From contig JAQUOC010000001.1 of assembly GCA_028717305.1 (NCBI GenBank), positions 1 to 42,560 of the forward strand: a stretch of DNA of 42,560 bases, written 5' to 3'. Under the pieces are notes generated by a model. It was not told where the DNA came from. It saw only the letters and a program-made list of their open reading frames with translations, and searched no databases. Made by a program: the position numbers and the translations under genes. The DNA comes from Dehalococcoidales bacterium (GTDB lineage Bacteria; Chloroflexota; Dehalococcoidia; Dehalococcoidales; UBA5760). Positions 33,327 to 41,042 of this stretch are shown here, piece by piece (the stretch's first letter is position 1; each line of letters opens with the position of its first letter).

Positions 33327-33995
33327 GTGCGAATTGCTATTACAGCTACAGGGCCAACCCTGGATGCTGAAGTGGATCCTCGCTTTGGTCGTTGCCAATA
33401 CTTCATCATCGTTGATCCCGAAACATTGACCTTCGAGGCTATAGAAAACGCTAGCGCCTCTGCACCCGGTGGGGCTGGTGTTTCCACCGGGCAAATGATT
33501 GCCAGTAAAGGAGTAACAGCAGTCCTCACCGGAAACTGCGGTCCCAATGCCTATCAGGTTTTGTCTGCTGCCGGAGTACAGGTGTTAACCGGGGTTTCAG
33601 GAAAGATAAAGGATAACATCGAGGAATATAAGTTGGGTACTTTTGCTGCCGCTAAACAGGCTAATGTGGCTGATCATTTTGGTATGAGCTATGGCGGAAG
33701 TACCAGCGGTAGCACGGCCCCGGGTGCTAACATCGGAGAAGGTATAGGAATAGGCCAGGGTATGGGCCGTGGTATGGGTCGAGGTATGGGAATGGGCCGG
33801 GGTATGGGTAAGGGTCGGGGCATGGGGATGGGTTATGGTATGGGAGGTGGCGTGTCACCTTTATCTTCACCCTCACCTCAACCATTAGACCTGCATCAGG
33901 AGATTGAAATGCTTAAGTCCCAATCCCGGGTAATGGTCCAGCAGCTAGCTGAGATCCAGCGCCATATTAATGATTTGGAAAAGAAACAGAAATAG
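33327..33995 (+). CDS. NifX/MTH1175-domain protein with Met/Gly repeat and DUF5320-like tail
   Basis: 222 residues from GTG 33327 (AAGGAG at 6 bases). Residues 1-118 are a dinitrogenase FeMo-cofactor-type (NifX/NafY, MTH1175) domain: RIAITATGPTLDAEVDPRFG, RCQYFIIVD, GVSTGQMIASKGVTAVLTGN, CGPNAYQVLSAAGVQV. Residues about 136-175 are a Gly-Met-Arg repeat with eight Met (146-172). Residues 187-222 repeat the helical tail of the two DUF5320 proteins upstream (LDLHQEIEMLKSQSRVMVQQ). In Desulfovibrio the related ORP binds a Mo-Cu-S cluster; whether this one does is unknown. It is a three-part fusion that I have not met described. Confidence 0.85.
   Translation: MRIAITATGPTLDAEVDPRFGRCQYFIIVDPETLTFEAIENASASAPGGAGVSTGQMIASKGVTAVLTGNCGPNAYQVLSAAGVQVLTGVSGKIKDNIEEYKLGTFAAAKQANVADHFGMSYGGSTSGSTAPGANIGEGIGIGQGMGRGMGRGMGMGRGMGKGRGMGMGYGMGGGVSPLSSPSPQPLDLHQEIEMLKSQSRVMVQQLAEIQRHINDLEKKQK
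33756..33851 (+). repeat. In-frame GGTATGGG-type tandem repeat inside the NifX fusion
   Basis: Imperfect repeats of GGTATGGG(CCGT/TCGA) coding for Gly-Met-Gly-Arg units; third positions vary, which points to selection on the protein and not to recent slippage. Confidence 0.7.
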
Positions 33996-34021
33996 AAAAT
34001 CTATGAGATGGAGGTTTAGTT

Positions 34022-34252
34022 ATGCCAAGAGGAGATAGAACCGGTCCGCCCGGAGGCGGTGGCCCAGGTAGTGGCAGAGGTATCGGTAGAGGAGGAGGAG
34101 GTGGCGGCAGGATGGGAGGCAGTCGTCCCGGGGCTGGTCCCGGTGGCGATTGTATCTGCCCCAGTTGTAGGGCGCGGCTACCCCATTCAGCGGGGACACC
34201 GTGTTACAACTTAACCTGTCCTAAGTGCGGAGCGAAGATGGTGAGAGGATAG
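34022..34252 (+). CDS. Small Gly-rich zinc-ribbon protein
   Basis: 76 residues. It opens with MPRGDRTGPPGGGGPGSG, the same MPxxDxTGPxGxGP start as DUF5320, continues with Gly/Arg-rich sequence, and ends in a zinc ribbon: CICPSCRARLPHSAGTPCYN and LTCPKCGAKM, that is, two CPxC knuckles with a further Cys pair. Lies directly before the first MinD-ferredoxin gene, whose ATG follows its stop. Role unknown; it may be a metal-binding adaptor of the complex. Confidence 0.8.
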   Translation: MPRGDRTGPPGGGGPGSGRGIGRGGGGGGRMGGSRPGAGPGGDCICPSCRARLPHSAGTPCYNLTCPKCGAKMVRG

Positions 34253-35092
34253 ATGATCGTATCGGTAGCGAGTGGTAAAGGGGGAACGGGCAAGACCCTG
34301 GTGGCAACCAGCCTTGCCCTTTCCCTGAAAGATAAACATGATGTGCAGCTTCTTGATTGTGACGTAGAGGAACCTGACGATCATATTTTCATGAAGCCGA
34401 GCATTACAAGTAGTGAAGTAGTCTCCATTCCGGTACCTCAGGTGGATGAGGCAAGATGTACTTACTGCGGTAAATGCGCCGAGGTGTGCGCCTATAACGC
34501 TATCGCCGTGATAACGGATAAGGTGCTTGTTTTTCCTGAACTTTGTCATGGCTGCGGCGCTTGTAGTTACCTCTGTCCTGAGAATGCTATTAAGGAGGTG
34601 GGGAAAGAGATAGGCATCGTGGAGTCGGGTAATGCTGATGGCGTGAAATTCGTTCACGGTAAGCTTTCCATTGGTCAACCTATGGCACCGCCTATTATCA
34701 GAAAAGTTAAAGAGAAAGCTAACAAACAGGGGGTAGTAATTATCGACTCATCCCCGGGTACGTCCTGTCCGGTGGTAGAAGCCATCAGGGGAAGTGACTT
34801 CTGCTTGCTGGTAACCGAACCCACCCCCTTTGGACTAAACGACCTTAAACTGGCTGTTGAAACAGTGAGGAAGCTTGACATACCCTTTGGCATAATCCTC
34901 AACCGTACCGGTGTTGGCGACAATAAAACAGAGGAATACTGCCGCAAAGAGAACATACCAATTCTGATGAAAATACCGCTGGATACCAAAATAGCCCGGC
35001 TTTATTCTCAGGGTATTCCGCTGGTTAAAGGGATTCCTGAGTTCAGGAATGACTTCCTGGGTCTTTTTGACAAGATAGGAGATAACACATGA
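34253..35092 (+). CDS. MinD/Mrp-type ATPase with inserted 2[4Fe-4S] ferredoxin domain (1)
   Basis: 279 residues. Deviant Walker A GKGGTGKT at 8-15 with the preceding SVAS, LLDCDVEEPDDH as the switch Asp, and IDSSPGTSCPVVEAI later. Inserted at about 66-112 is a bacterial-type ferredoxin with two CxxCxxCxxxC motifs (Cys69, 72, 75, 79 and 98, 101, 104, 108). Related proteins flank ORP in Desulfovibrio and MTH1175 homologues in archaea; they probably load or transport metal clusters with ATP. Overlaps the next gene by ATGA and shares its fold, so a heterodimer is likely. Confidence 0.93.
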   Translation: MIVSVASGKGGTGKTLVATSLALSLKDKHDVQLLDCDVEEPDDHIFMKPSITSSEVVSIPVPQVDEARCTYCGKCAEVCAYNAIAVITDKVLVFPELCHGCGACSYLCPENAIKEVGKEIGIVESGNADGVKFVHGKLSIGQPMAPPIIRKVKEKANKQGVVIIDSSPGTSCPVVEAIRGSDFCLLVTEPTPFGLNDLKLAVETVRKLDIPFGIILNRTGVGDNKTEEYCRKENIPILMKIPLDTKIARLYSQGIPLVKGIPEFRNDFLGLFDKIGDNT

Positions 35093-35961
35093 AGGAACTT
35101 GTGGTACTTAGTGGTAAGGGGGGAACGGGAAAGACCAGTATTGTTGGCTCGTTAGCAGCTATAGCTCAAAATAAAATAATGGCCGACTGTGACGTCGATG
35201 CCGCTGACTTACATCTGCTGCTTGACCCTACGGTTAAAGAAGAATATGAGTTTTGGAGCGGCCGAGTTGCCGTTATCGATGAGGAGAAATGCATCCAGTG
35301 CGGTTTGTGCCAGGATCTGTGCCGTTTCGACGCTATTTCTGACACTATTGATTATTTCAAGATTGACCCGATTGCCTGTGAAGGCTGCAGCTTCTGCTCA
35401 CATCTATGCCCGGTCGAAGCGATTTCTATGGAAGACAACCTGTCTGGATATTGGTTTGTATCGGATACCAGGTACGGACCGCTGGTCAATGCTCGCTTAG
35501 GCATCGCCCAGGAGAATTCCGGCAAACTGGTAGCGCTGGTCAGGCAGCAAGCCAGGAAGATCGCTGAGAATAATAAACTTGACTATATCATCAGTGATGG
35601 CCCGCCCGGTATCGGCTGTCCGGTTATTTCATCATTGTCCGGTGCCAGCCTGGCGCTTCTGATCACCGAACCGACACTGTCAGGGATACACGACTTAGAG
35701 AGAGTACTTCAGGTCTGCAATCACTTTGGCGTGCCTTCTCTAACCTGTATTAATAAGTATGATCTTAACGAGGATAATACGAAAAATATCGAAGATTACT
35801 GCCTGAAACAGGGAGTAGCCGTGGTTGCCAAGATACCCTTTGATAATGTGGTTACCGAATCTATTGTGCAAGGAGTGCCGGTGGTTGAATATTCCGAAGG
35901 CCGGGTTGCCGTTGAGATAAGAGGCCTTTGGCAATGTATAACTGAGACGCTGGCATCATAG
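35089..35961 (+). CDS. MinD/Mrp-type ATPase with inserted 2[4Fe-4S] ferredoxin domain (2)
   Basis: 290 residues, paralogue of the preceding protein. Walker A GKGGTGKT at 9-16, MADCDVDAADLHLLL, ferredoxin Cys at 68, 71, 74, 78 and 97, 100, 103, 107, and the ISDGPPGIGCPVISSLSGA switch II region. The two ATPases differ clearly in sequence, so this is an old duplication with divided roles. It overlaps the first by four bases, a sign of fixed 1:1 expression. Their target is probably the NifX/MTH1175 proteins in the operon, by analogy with ORP loci. Confidence 0.93.
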   Translation: MKELVVLSGKGGTGKTSIVGSLAAIAQNKIMADCDVDAADLHLLLDPTVKEEYEFWSGRVAVIDEEKCIQCGLCQDLCRFDAISDTIDYFKIDPIACEGCSFCSHLCPVEAISMEDNLSGYWFVSDTRYGPLVNARLGIAQENSGKLVALVRQQARKIAENNKLDYIISDGPPGIGCPVISSLSGASLALLITEPTLSGIHDLERVLQVCNHFGVPSLTCINKYDLNEDNTKNIEDYCLKQGVAVVAKIPFDNVVTESIVQGVPVVEYSEGRVAVEIRGLWQCITETLAS

Positions 35962-36008
35962 TGACTAAGTGATAGGGTATTTTAGAAAATATTTAAGGGG
36001 AATGAAAG

Positions 36009-36191
36009 TTGCCACTCTATGAATATGAATGCCATAAATGTGGTGAGAGGTTTGAGTTAAGGCGGAATATATCTGATAACGATGGTGAGATAAGATGCCC
36101 GGAGTGTGGAGCCCCAGATATCCGCCGAAGGTTGTCCATTTTTGCCGCTCCATCTTCGAGCGGATCATGTGGGACCAGTAGCCCTACCTGA
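36009..36191 (+). CDS. FmdB-type zinc-ribbon protein (1)
   Basis: 60 residues starting at TTG 36009, after AAGGGGA; MPLYEYECHKCGERFELRRN is the classical FmdB-family start, followed by RCPECGAPDIRRRLS. Two CxxC knuckles make one zinc ribbon. FmdB was first seen in a formamide/acetamide operon as a putative regulator; its action is unproven. Ser/Gly-rich C-terminus. Followed by a second copy. Confidence 0.82.
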   Translation: MPLYEYECHKCGERFELRRNISDNDGEIRCPECGAPDIRRRLSIFAAPSSSGSCGTSSPT

Positions 36192-36250
36192 AATGTGAGG
36201 TTATGAGGCAGTCTGTCTCATACCAAATTATCCCGAAGGAGGATAAATTA

Positions 36251-36487
36251 ATGCCTATTTATGACTTCAAGTGTCGAGAATGCGGTAAGATCTCGGAGAT
36301 ACTGCTCCGCAATAACAACGAGGCTATTCGCTGCGCAAATTGTGGTAGCAGCGATCTCGAGAAGCTTATATCGGCATCTTGCGTCATTAAGAACTATTCC
36401 TCCACTTCTGGTGTTACCTGCTGTGGTAAAGAAGAACGTTGTGAAGCACCACCTTGTTCCACAGGGAATAGGTGTCGGAGAGATTAG
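36251..36487 (+). CDS. FmdB-like zinc-ribbon protein (2)
   Basis: 78 residues from ATG 36251 (GAAGGAGGA upstream). MPIYDFKCRECGKISEILLR and IRCANCGSSDLEKLISAS parallel the first copy. The C-terminal third adds six more Cys (CV, CCGKEERC, PPCSTGNRC), which could form a second metal site. The frame is open back to 36203, but this would cover the ribosome site. Confidence 0.8.
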   Translation: MPIYDFKCRECGKISEILLRNNNEAIRCANCGSSDLEKLISASCVIKNYSSTSGVTCCGKEERCEAPPCSTGNRCRRD

Positions 36488-36536
36488 TAACAACATAGGG
36501 TGTATTTATATGAATACTTATAAGGGAGGTTCATCG

Positions 36537-36875
36537 GTGAAGTATGCAGTACCTGTGAGCGGTGGCATGTTGTCAGCACATTTTGGCCACTGTGAGCAAT
36601 TTGCCTTGATTGACGTTGATGAGGTGAATAAGAAGATTCTGAATAAGAAGATAGTCAATTCACCGGGGCACGAGCCAGGATTACTTCCTAAATGGTTGGC
36701 TCAACAGGGCGTTAATTTGATTATTACTGGCGGTATGGGCATCAGAGCCCAGAACCTCTTTCAGCAAAACAGAATCGGAGTTATCGTCGGTGTCGTTGAA
36801 AATGATCCAGATAAAGCGGTAATTGATTATCTAAACGGCACTCTTACCAAAGGGAATAACATATGTGACCATTAA
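36537..36875 (+). CDS. NifX/MTH1175-family (dinitrogenase FeMo-cofactor type) protein
   Basis: 112 residues from GTG 36537, 7 bases after GGGAGG. This is a full single-domain member: VKYAVPVSGGMLSAHFGHCE, FALIDVDEVNKKILNKKIV, HEPGLLPKWLAQQGVNLIIT, GGMGIRAQNLFQQNRIGVIVG, and the C-terminal NNICDH typical of the family. Archaeal MTH1175 and Desulfovibrio ORP belong here. An ATG at 36510 is in frame but has a poorer ribosome site. A longer open frame to 36261 is only an extension across fmdB-like gene 2. Confidence 0.88.
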   Translation: MKYAVPVSGGMLSAHFGHCEQFALIDVDEVNKKILNKKIVNSPGHEPGLLPKWLAQQGVNLIITGGMGIRAQNLFQQNRIGVIVGVVENDPDKAVIDYLNGTLTKGNNICDH

Positions 36876-37023
36876 GCATCATGGTATGTGCTAGATTCCG
36901 AATCAGCGAAACTCTGTGACGAGGGAAACATTGAGCGTTATGCTGTCGGGATTTTGGTCATCTGGAAAAGTCATTCCCCGGCTCGTTTCGGAGAAGATCA
37001 ATTAATACGGGAGACCATCCTAT

Positions 37024-37485
37024 ATGAAGTGTGAATGGGAAAAATTCAGAACATCTACGGAAGAAGAGAAGAAGAAACTCTACTCAGTAATAGCCTTTAA
37101 ACGCGCCACCGAGCCGAAAAATCGGGGTGATATTAAGGATGCTGATGGTTATGCCATTCTAACCGGACCTTGCGGTGATACTATGGAAATTTGGCTTAAG
37201 GTTAATAATGACCTCATCATCAATGCTACGTTTATGACTGATGGTTGCGGGAACTCTATCGCTTCCTGTAGTACAGTAACCGAAATGGTCAAGGGTAAGA
37301 GTATTGCTGAAGTTCAACAGATTACACAACGAGATGTCCTTAGCGATTTAGGTGGATTGCCCAGGGAAGGTGAACACTGCGCTCTTCTGGCGGTAAATAC
37401 ACTCAAAGAAGCGCTTAATGATTACACTCATCGAAATACCAAAATAAGCAATCATGAAACGATTGTTGGGAAAATAATAGCTTGA
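37024..37485 (+). CDS. NifU/IscU-like Fe-S scaffold protein
   Basis: 153 residues. The three conserved scaffold cysteines are recognisable: Cys50 in GPCGDTMEIWLKV, Cys75 in DGCGNSIASC, and Cys119 in EGEHCALLAVNTLKEAL; an extra Cys82 is present. The Asp next to Cys50 is as in NifU_N. This points to transient assembly of Fe-S clusters. It follows the MTH1175-like gene after about 150 bases with a GGGAG 10 bases before the ATG. No NifS/IscS cysteine desulfurase is in the window. Confidence 0.87.
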   Translation: MKCEWEKFRTSTEEEKKKLYSVIAFKRATEPKNRGDIKDADGYAILTGPCGDTMEIWLKVNNDLIINATFMTDGCGNSIASCSTVTEMVKGKSIAEVQQITQRDVLSDLGGLPREGEHCALLAVNTLKEALNDYTHRNTKISNHETIVGKIIA

Positions 37486-37515
37486 GAGTTTGAATTAGAT
37501 TAGGTATTACTTAAT

Positions 37516-38412
37516 ATGAATAATCCTGAAATCTATGTTATGAATAACAAAATACGCTGGAATAGTCAGCCTTTAGACATGTGGCGAACTAAATATGCCT
37601 CCGGGAAATTCATCGATCTGGACGGTCATTTGACTCATTATGTAGATAAGGGCGAGGGACATCCGGTTATTTTATTGCATGGCTGGTTTCACGATTCCCA
37701 GATGTGGAACAAGAATATCAATGTCATTGCCCAGGAGTTCAAAGTGTACGCCATTGATCTCTGGGGTTTTGGCTACAGCACTCGCGAGATTATGGACTGG
37801 GGTTATCAATTATATGCGCATCAACTGGAAGCCTTTATAGAGAAGCTTGGAATTAAGCAGGCATCTCTGGTGGGACAATCCTTTGGTGCTGGGATCTCTA
37901 TCTTGTTTTGCACTCAGCATCCTGAAATGGTCAGTAAGCTCGCTCTTGTTTCACCAGCAGGATTACCTAACTCGTCATCGTTAGGCGAGACGGAGTTACA
38001 AAGAGCCCTAAAACAGCTTGTGTTGAATGATGAGGAATCCCGGCGATTATTACTGGAGACGATGTTTATTCACGATAGCGGCTCCATTTCCGAAGATTGG
38101 TTCCATGAGCTAACCCGTTTTCATGAAATAGAAGGAACAAACGAAGTCTTGCTAGGCAACCTAAAAAACAATTTCTTTGACGGACTTTCCAGAGAAATTG
38201 AAGAGCTGGGTGAAATAGATGTTCCGACTCTTTTGATCTGGGGGCTTCACGATAAGTCTATTAATCCTGAGCGGGGAATTAAGATGCACCGTATTCTGAA
38301 GAATTCACAGTTGGAGATTTTTAAGAAATCCGCACACTGTGCCAACTATGAAGAACCTGAAAAGTTTAACAGAATAATCATGCGTTTTCTCAAGAAAGAT
38401 CATCATTGCTGA
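37516..38412 (+). CDS. Alpha/beta-fold hydrolase
   Basis: 298 residues. Oxyanion-hole HGWFHDSQMW near 55-64, nucleophile elbow GQSFG with Ser122, acidic residue in LIWGLHDKSINPE, and the His in KKSAHCANYEEPEKF complete the usual Ser-Asp-His triad. No signal peptide. Substrate cannot be told: the fold covers esterases, lactonases and C-C hydrolases. Lies 30 bases after the scaffold gene on the same strand, perhaps by read-through; no ribosome-binding site is obvious. Confidence 0.88.
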   Translation: MNNPEIYVMNNKIRWNSQPLDMWRTKYASGKFIDLDGHLTHYVDKGEGHPVILLHGWFHDSQMWNKNINVIAQEFKVYAIDLWGFGYSTREIMDWGYQLYAHQLEAFIEKLGIKQASLVGQSFGAGISILFCTQHPEMVSKLALVSPAGLPNSSSLGETELQRALKQLVLNDEESRRLLLETMFIHDSGSISEDWFHELTRFHEIEGTNEVLLGNLKNNFFDGLSREIEELGEIDVPTLLIWGLHDKSINPERGIKMHRILKNSQLEIFKKSAHCANYEEPEKFNRIIMRFLKKDHHC

Positions 38413-38455
38413 AAACGATGTCAGGACGGTAAATAATATAGGAGTAAAAACATTG

Positions 38456-39427
38456 ATGTCAATAGCGTACGGACCAGTTCCATCCCGAAGACTAGGGCGC
38501 AGTCTAGGAATAAACAATATACCCCCTAAAATCTGTAGTTATTCCTGCATATACTGTCAGCTGGGGAAGACCTTGAAGGTTGAAGTTGAACGTAGAGCTT
38601 TCTATCAGCCAAAAGAGATTGCTGGGGCTGTAGAAGCCAGGGTCAATCAGGGCAGAGCAAATGGTGAGGCAATTGACTATCTGACTTTTGTTCCTGATGG
38701 AGAACCGACCCTGGATATTAATCTCGGCGAGGTTATAGAACTGCTAAGACCATTGGGTATTAAGATAGCCGTTATTACTAACTCCTCACTTATATCCCGT
38801 CAGGACGTTAGAAATGATTTGCAGAAAGCTGATTATGTATCGTTGAAGGTGGATGCAGTTACCCAAGACCGATGGCGCAGAATTAACCGTCCTCATAAAC
38901 TACTAAACTTTAACGGTGTTTTAGGCGGTATGCTTACCTTCGCCAGTAACTTTAAGGGTAAACTTACCACCGAAACCATGCTTATCCAGGGTATCAACGA
39001 TGAAAGGGAAGAAATCTATAGGATAGCCGATTTTACTAAGGAGTTGGAGCCAGATGTGGCCTATCTGGCCATCCCAACAAGGCCAGTAGCAAACCGGGCG
39101 ACTAAGGCTGCCGGTGAAGAAGATATCAATATGGCATATCAAATTTTCAAAGAAAAACTGAGTGGTGTGGAATATCTGATTGGTTATGAGGGAGACGCCT
39201 TTTCATTTACGGGTAATATTGAAGACGATTTGCTCAGCATCACTTCGGTACACCCAATGAGAGTGGACGCCGTAAAGGAACTTCTGAAGAAGGCTAATAG
39301 CGGATGGGAGACTATCGATAGGTTAATCGGGGCTGGTCGTCTTGTGGAACTAGAATATAACGGAAAGAGATTCTACATGAGGAAGCTGCCTAACACCGGG
39401 TCTATGAAATTGAACGTAGATGTATAA
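38456..39427 (+). CDS. Radical SAM protein, COG0731-type (TYW1-like) with C-terminal winged helix
   Basis: 323 residues. The SAM cluster motif is CSYSCIYC (C-x3-C-x2-C) after the family opening YGPVPSRRLGRSLGINNIPP; GEPTL and INRPHKLLNFNGVLGGM follow in the barrel. COG0731 groups these with wyosine-synthesis radical SAM enzymes, but bacterial members have no established reaction. The last ~60 residues (VDAVKELLKKANSGWETIDRL) look like a winged-helix. TTG 38453 one codon earlier is an alternative start, closer to GGAG. Genes of this type are frequent next to NifX/MinD-ferredoxin loci. Confidence 0.87.
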   Translation: MSIAYGPVPSRRLGRSLGINNIPPKICSYSCIYCQLGKTLKVEVERRAFYQPKEIAGAVEARVNQGRANGEAIDYLTFVPDGEPTLDINLGEVIELLRPLGIKIAVITNSSLISRQDVRNDLQKADYVSLKVDAVTQDRWRRINRPHKLLNFNGVLGGMLTFASNFKGKLTTETMLIQGINDEREEIYRIADFTKELEPDVAYLAIPTRPVANRATKAAGEEDINMAYQIFKEKLSGVEYLIGYEGDAFSFTGNIEDDLLSITSVHPMRVDAVKELLKKANSGWETIDRLIGAGRLVELEYNGKRFYMRKLPNTGSMKLNVDV

Positions 39428-39480
39428 CAGAGAATACTTTTCTCAGAATAAAGAAGAGTCGGCGTTTATCCAATAATTAG

Positions 39481-39486
39481 TATAAT
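39481..39486 (+). promoter_or_regulatory. Possible -10 element close to a start codon
   Basis: TATAAT lies ten bases before the ATG at 39496, and the ATG has no Shine-Dalgarno. No good -35 was found at 16-18 bases, so the call is tentative. Confidence 0.35.
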
Positions 39487-39495
39487 AGGTTTTAG

Positions 39496-40176
39496 ATGGA
39501 GCATAACATACTAGGCGGGGAAACAGACCTTGATGCTAAGGCTATAGCTTTCAACAGTTTAGCTAGAGAGTACGACTTGTGGTTTGAGAATGAAGGGAAG
39601 CTGATCTTTGATATTGAAGTACGTGCTTTTCAGGAGATCATGCTGTCGTTACCCCCTCCCTGGTTAGAGATAGGCGTGGGCAGCGGCCGTTTTGCCCGAG
39701 CCCTGGGAATCCAAAAGGGAATTGATCCCTCTAGCGAACTACTGAAAATTGCACAAAGCCGGGGAATAGATACTTGCTTAAGCAGCGGCGAAAGGTGTCC
39801 TTTTCAGCAGAACTCGTTCGGCACGGTATTCATAATAGTCACTCTCTGCTTTGTCGATTCACCCCGGCTCGTTTTGAAGGAGTCTCACCGTATCTTAGCT
39901 CCAGGAGGCAATGTAGTACTTGGATTAGTCCTAAGGGAAAGCTCCTGGGGCAAATTCTATGAACGAAAGAAGCAGGCGGAACATCGTTTCTACAAACACG
40001 CCACCTTTTACAGGTACAACGAGGTTGTAACTCTGCTAACACAAGCGGGTTTCTCAGTTAAAAAGGTCATTTCGACGTTGTTTCAGAGACCCCAAGAGTT
40101 AAGAGATATTGAGTTTCCGAGTGAGGGCTATGATCCCGATGCCGGATTTACCATAATTAACGCTGTCAGGAAATAG
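39496..40176 (+). CDS. Class I SAM-dependent methyltransferase
   Basis: 226 residues. Motif I WLEIGVGSGRFARALG and the GIDPSSELLKIAQSRGID ribose-binding segment are standard for UbiE/Methyltransf_11; SFGTVFIIVTLCFVDSP and HRILAPGGNVVLGL give motifs II and III. Substrate unknown. Preceded by a near-start TATAAT but no Shine-Dalgarno. The DUF1638 gene follows after 23 bases. Confidence 0.88.
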   Translation: MEHNILGGETDLDAKAIAFNSLAREYDLWFENEGKLIFDIEVRAFQEIMLSLPPPWLEIGVGSGRFARALGIQKGIDPSSELLKIAQSRGIDTCLSSGERCPFQQNSFGTVFIIVTLCFVDSPRLVLKESHRILAPGGNVVLGLVLRESSWGKFYERKKQAEHRFYKHATFYRYNEVVTLLTQAGFSVKKVISTLFQRPQELRDIEFPSEGYDPDAGFTIINAVRK

Positions 40177-40199
40177 CATGTTGGTGAGATTAATCTGTA

Positions 40200-40883
40200 A
40201 TGAATCGACGCGGCGCTGAAAATAAGATGGAGTCAAATAAACAGGGAGATAAGCATAACTTTCAGGAATACGCAATTGTCGCTTGCGGTACGCTCAGTAT
40301 GGAATTGAAATATCTTAAGGATAGCGGTTTTCTTAATGCCGGAAAAATTCTCTATACCAAACCGGGTCTTCACCAGTTACCGCATGAACTGGAGAGCCAG
40401 TTAATACGACAAATAAATACTGCTCAGAGCTATGCCTCAAATATCATCGTAGTCTACGGTAGTAAGTTCTGCTACGTGAATACCGATGATCCATACCGGA
40501 GTATAGATACCATAATTGAGGAGCAATTTACACCCGGCATTAAAATCAGCAGGATAAAAGCGGATCATTGTATTGATATGCTTGCCAGTGCTGAAGATAG
40601 GGAACGCATAGCTCAGGGTAGAGACGTGTACTGGATGACGTCAGGATGGCTGAAATACCGGCACTATGTTTATCAGGGATGGGACAAAGGGCTAGCTAAC
40701 GAAAATTTCCCCAAACACTCTGGTGGTGCCATTATTCTGGATGCCACCGGTTTCTTTGATCACCTTATGGGAAATAATCCCGAAGAGATATTGGACTTAT
40801 CCGACTGGATGGGGATTCCTATAGAGTCGCATAAGATTACTCTGGACAGAATGAAATGTTTACTAATAGGAGCAATAGAATAA
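40200..40883 (+). CDS. DUF1638 protein
   Basis: 227 residues of the DUF1638 family: YAIVACGTLSMELKYL, IIVVYGSKFCYVNTDDPYRS, RIKADHCIDMLAS, DVYWMTSGWLKYRHYVYQGW, and ATGFFDHLMGNNPEEILDLSDWMG. Members are frequently located beside corrinoid proteins and methyltransferases of methylamine-type systems and contain conserved Cys and Trp residues, but no activity is known. Here a methyltransferase lies directly upstream, though a classical corrinoid protein is not seen. First nine codons may be untranslated: another ATG is at 40227. Confidence 0.8.
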   Translation: MNRRGAENKMESNKQGDKHNFQEYAIVACGTLSMELKYLKDSGFLNAGKILYTKPGLHQLPHELESQLIRQINTAQSYASNIIVVYGSKFCYVNTDDPYRSIDTIIEEQFTPGIKISRIKADHCIDMLASAEDRERIAQGRDVYWMTSGWLKYRHYVYQGWDKGLANENFPKHSGGAIILDATGFFDHLMGNNPEEILDLSDWMGIPIESHKITLDRMKCLLIGAIE

Positions 40884-41042
40884 TAAAGTAAAGAGAACGC
40901 TTGGTAGAAATTGGGCCTATACTTAACATACACTGATAAGATCTAGCATGTTGATGTTATTGCTATTTTAATTACCACAGTACTGTGTGGCATGTTAGTC
41001 GGAGTTAATTAATATCTGTAAGGAGAGTAATCAGGTAAAGAT

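Noticed and set aside
33756..33851. GGTATGGG repeats as CRISPR or non-coding minisatellite
   Set aside because: Units are imperfect, lie in frame inside a clear CDS and lack unique spacers.
33327..36875. NifX-domain genes as part of nitrogenase maturation
   Set aside because: No nifHDK, nifE/N or nifB seen; MinD-ferredoxin and DUF5320 neighbours point to the ORP/MTH1175 group.
40976..40987. 12-bp palindrome CACAGTACTGTG upstream of the J-domain gene
   Set aside because: Too short and without promoter context; could be chance in an AT-rich gap.
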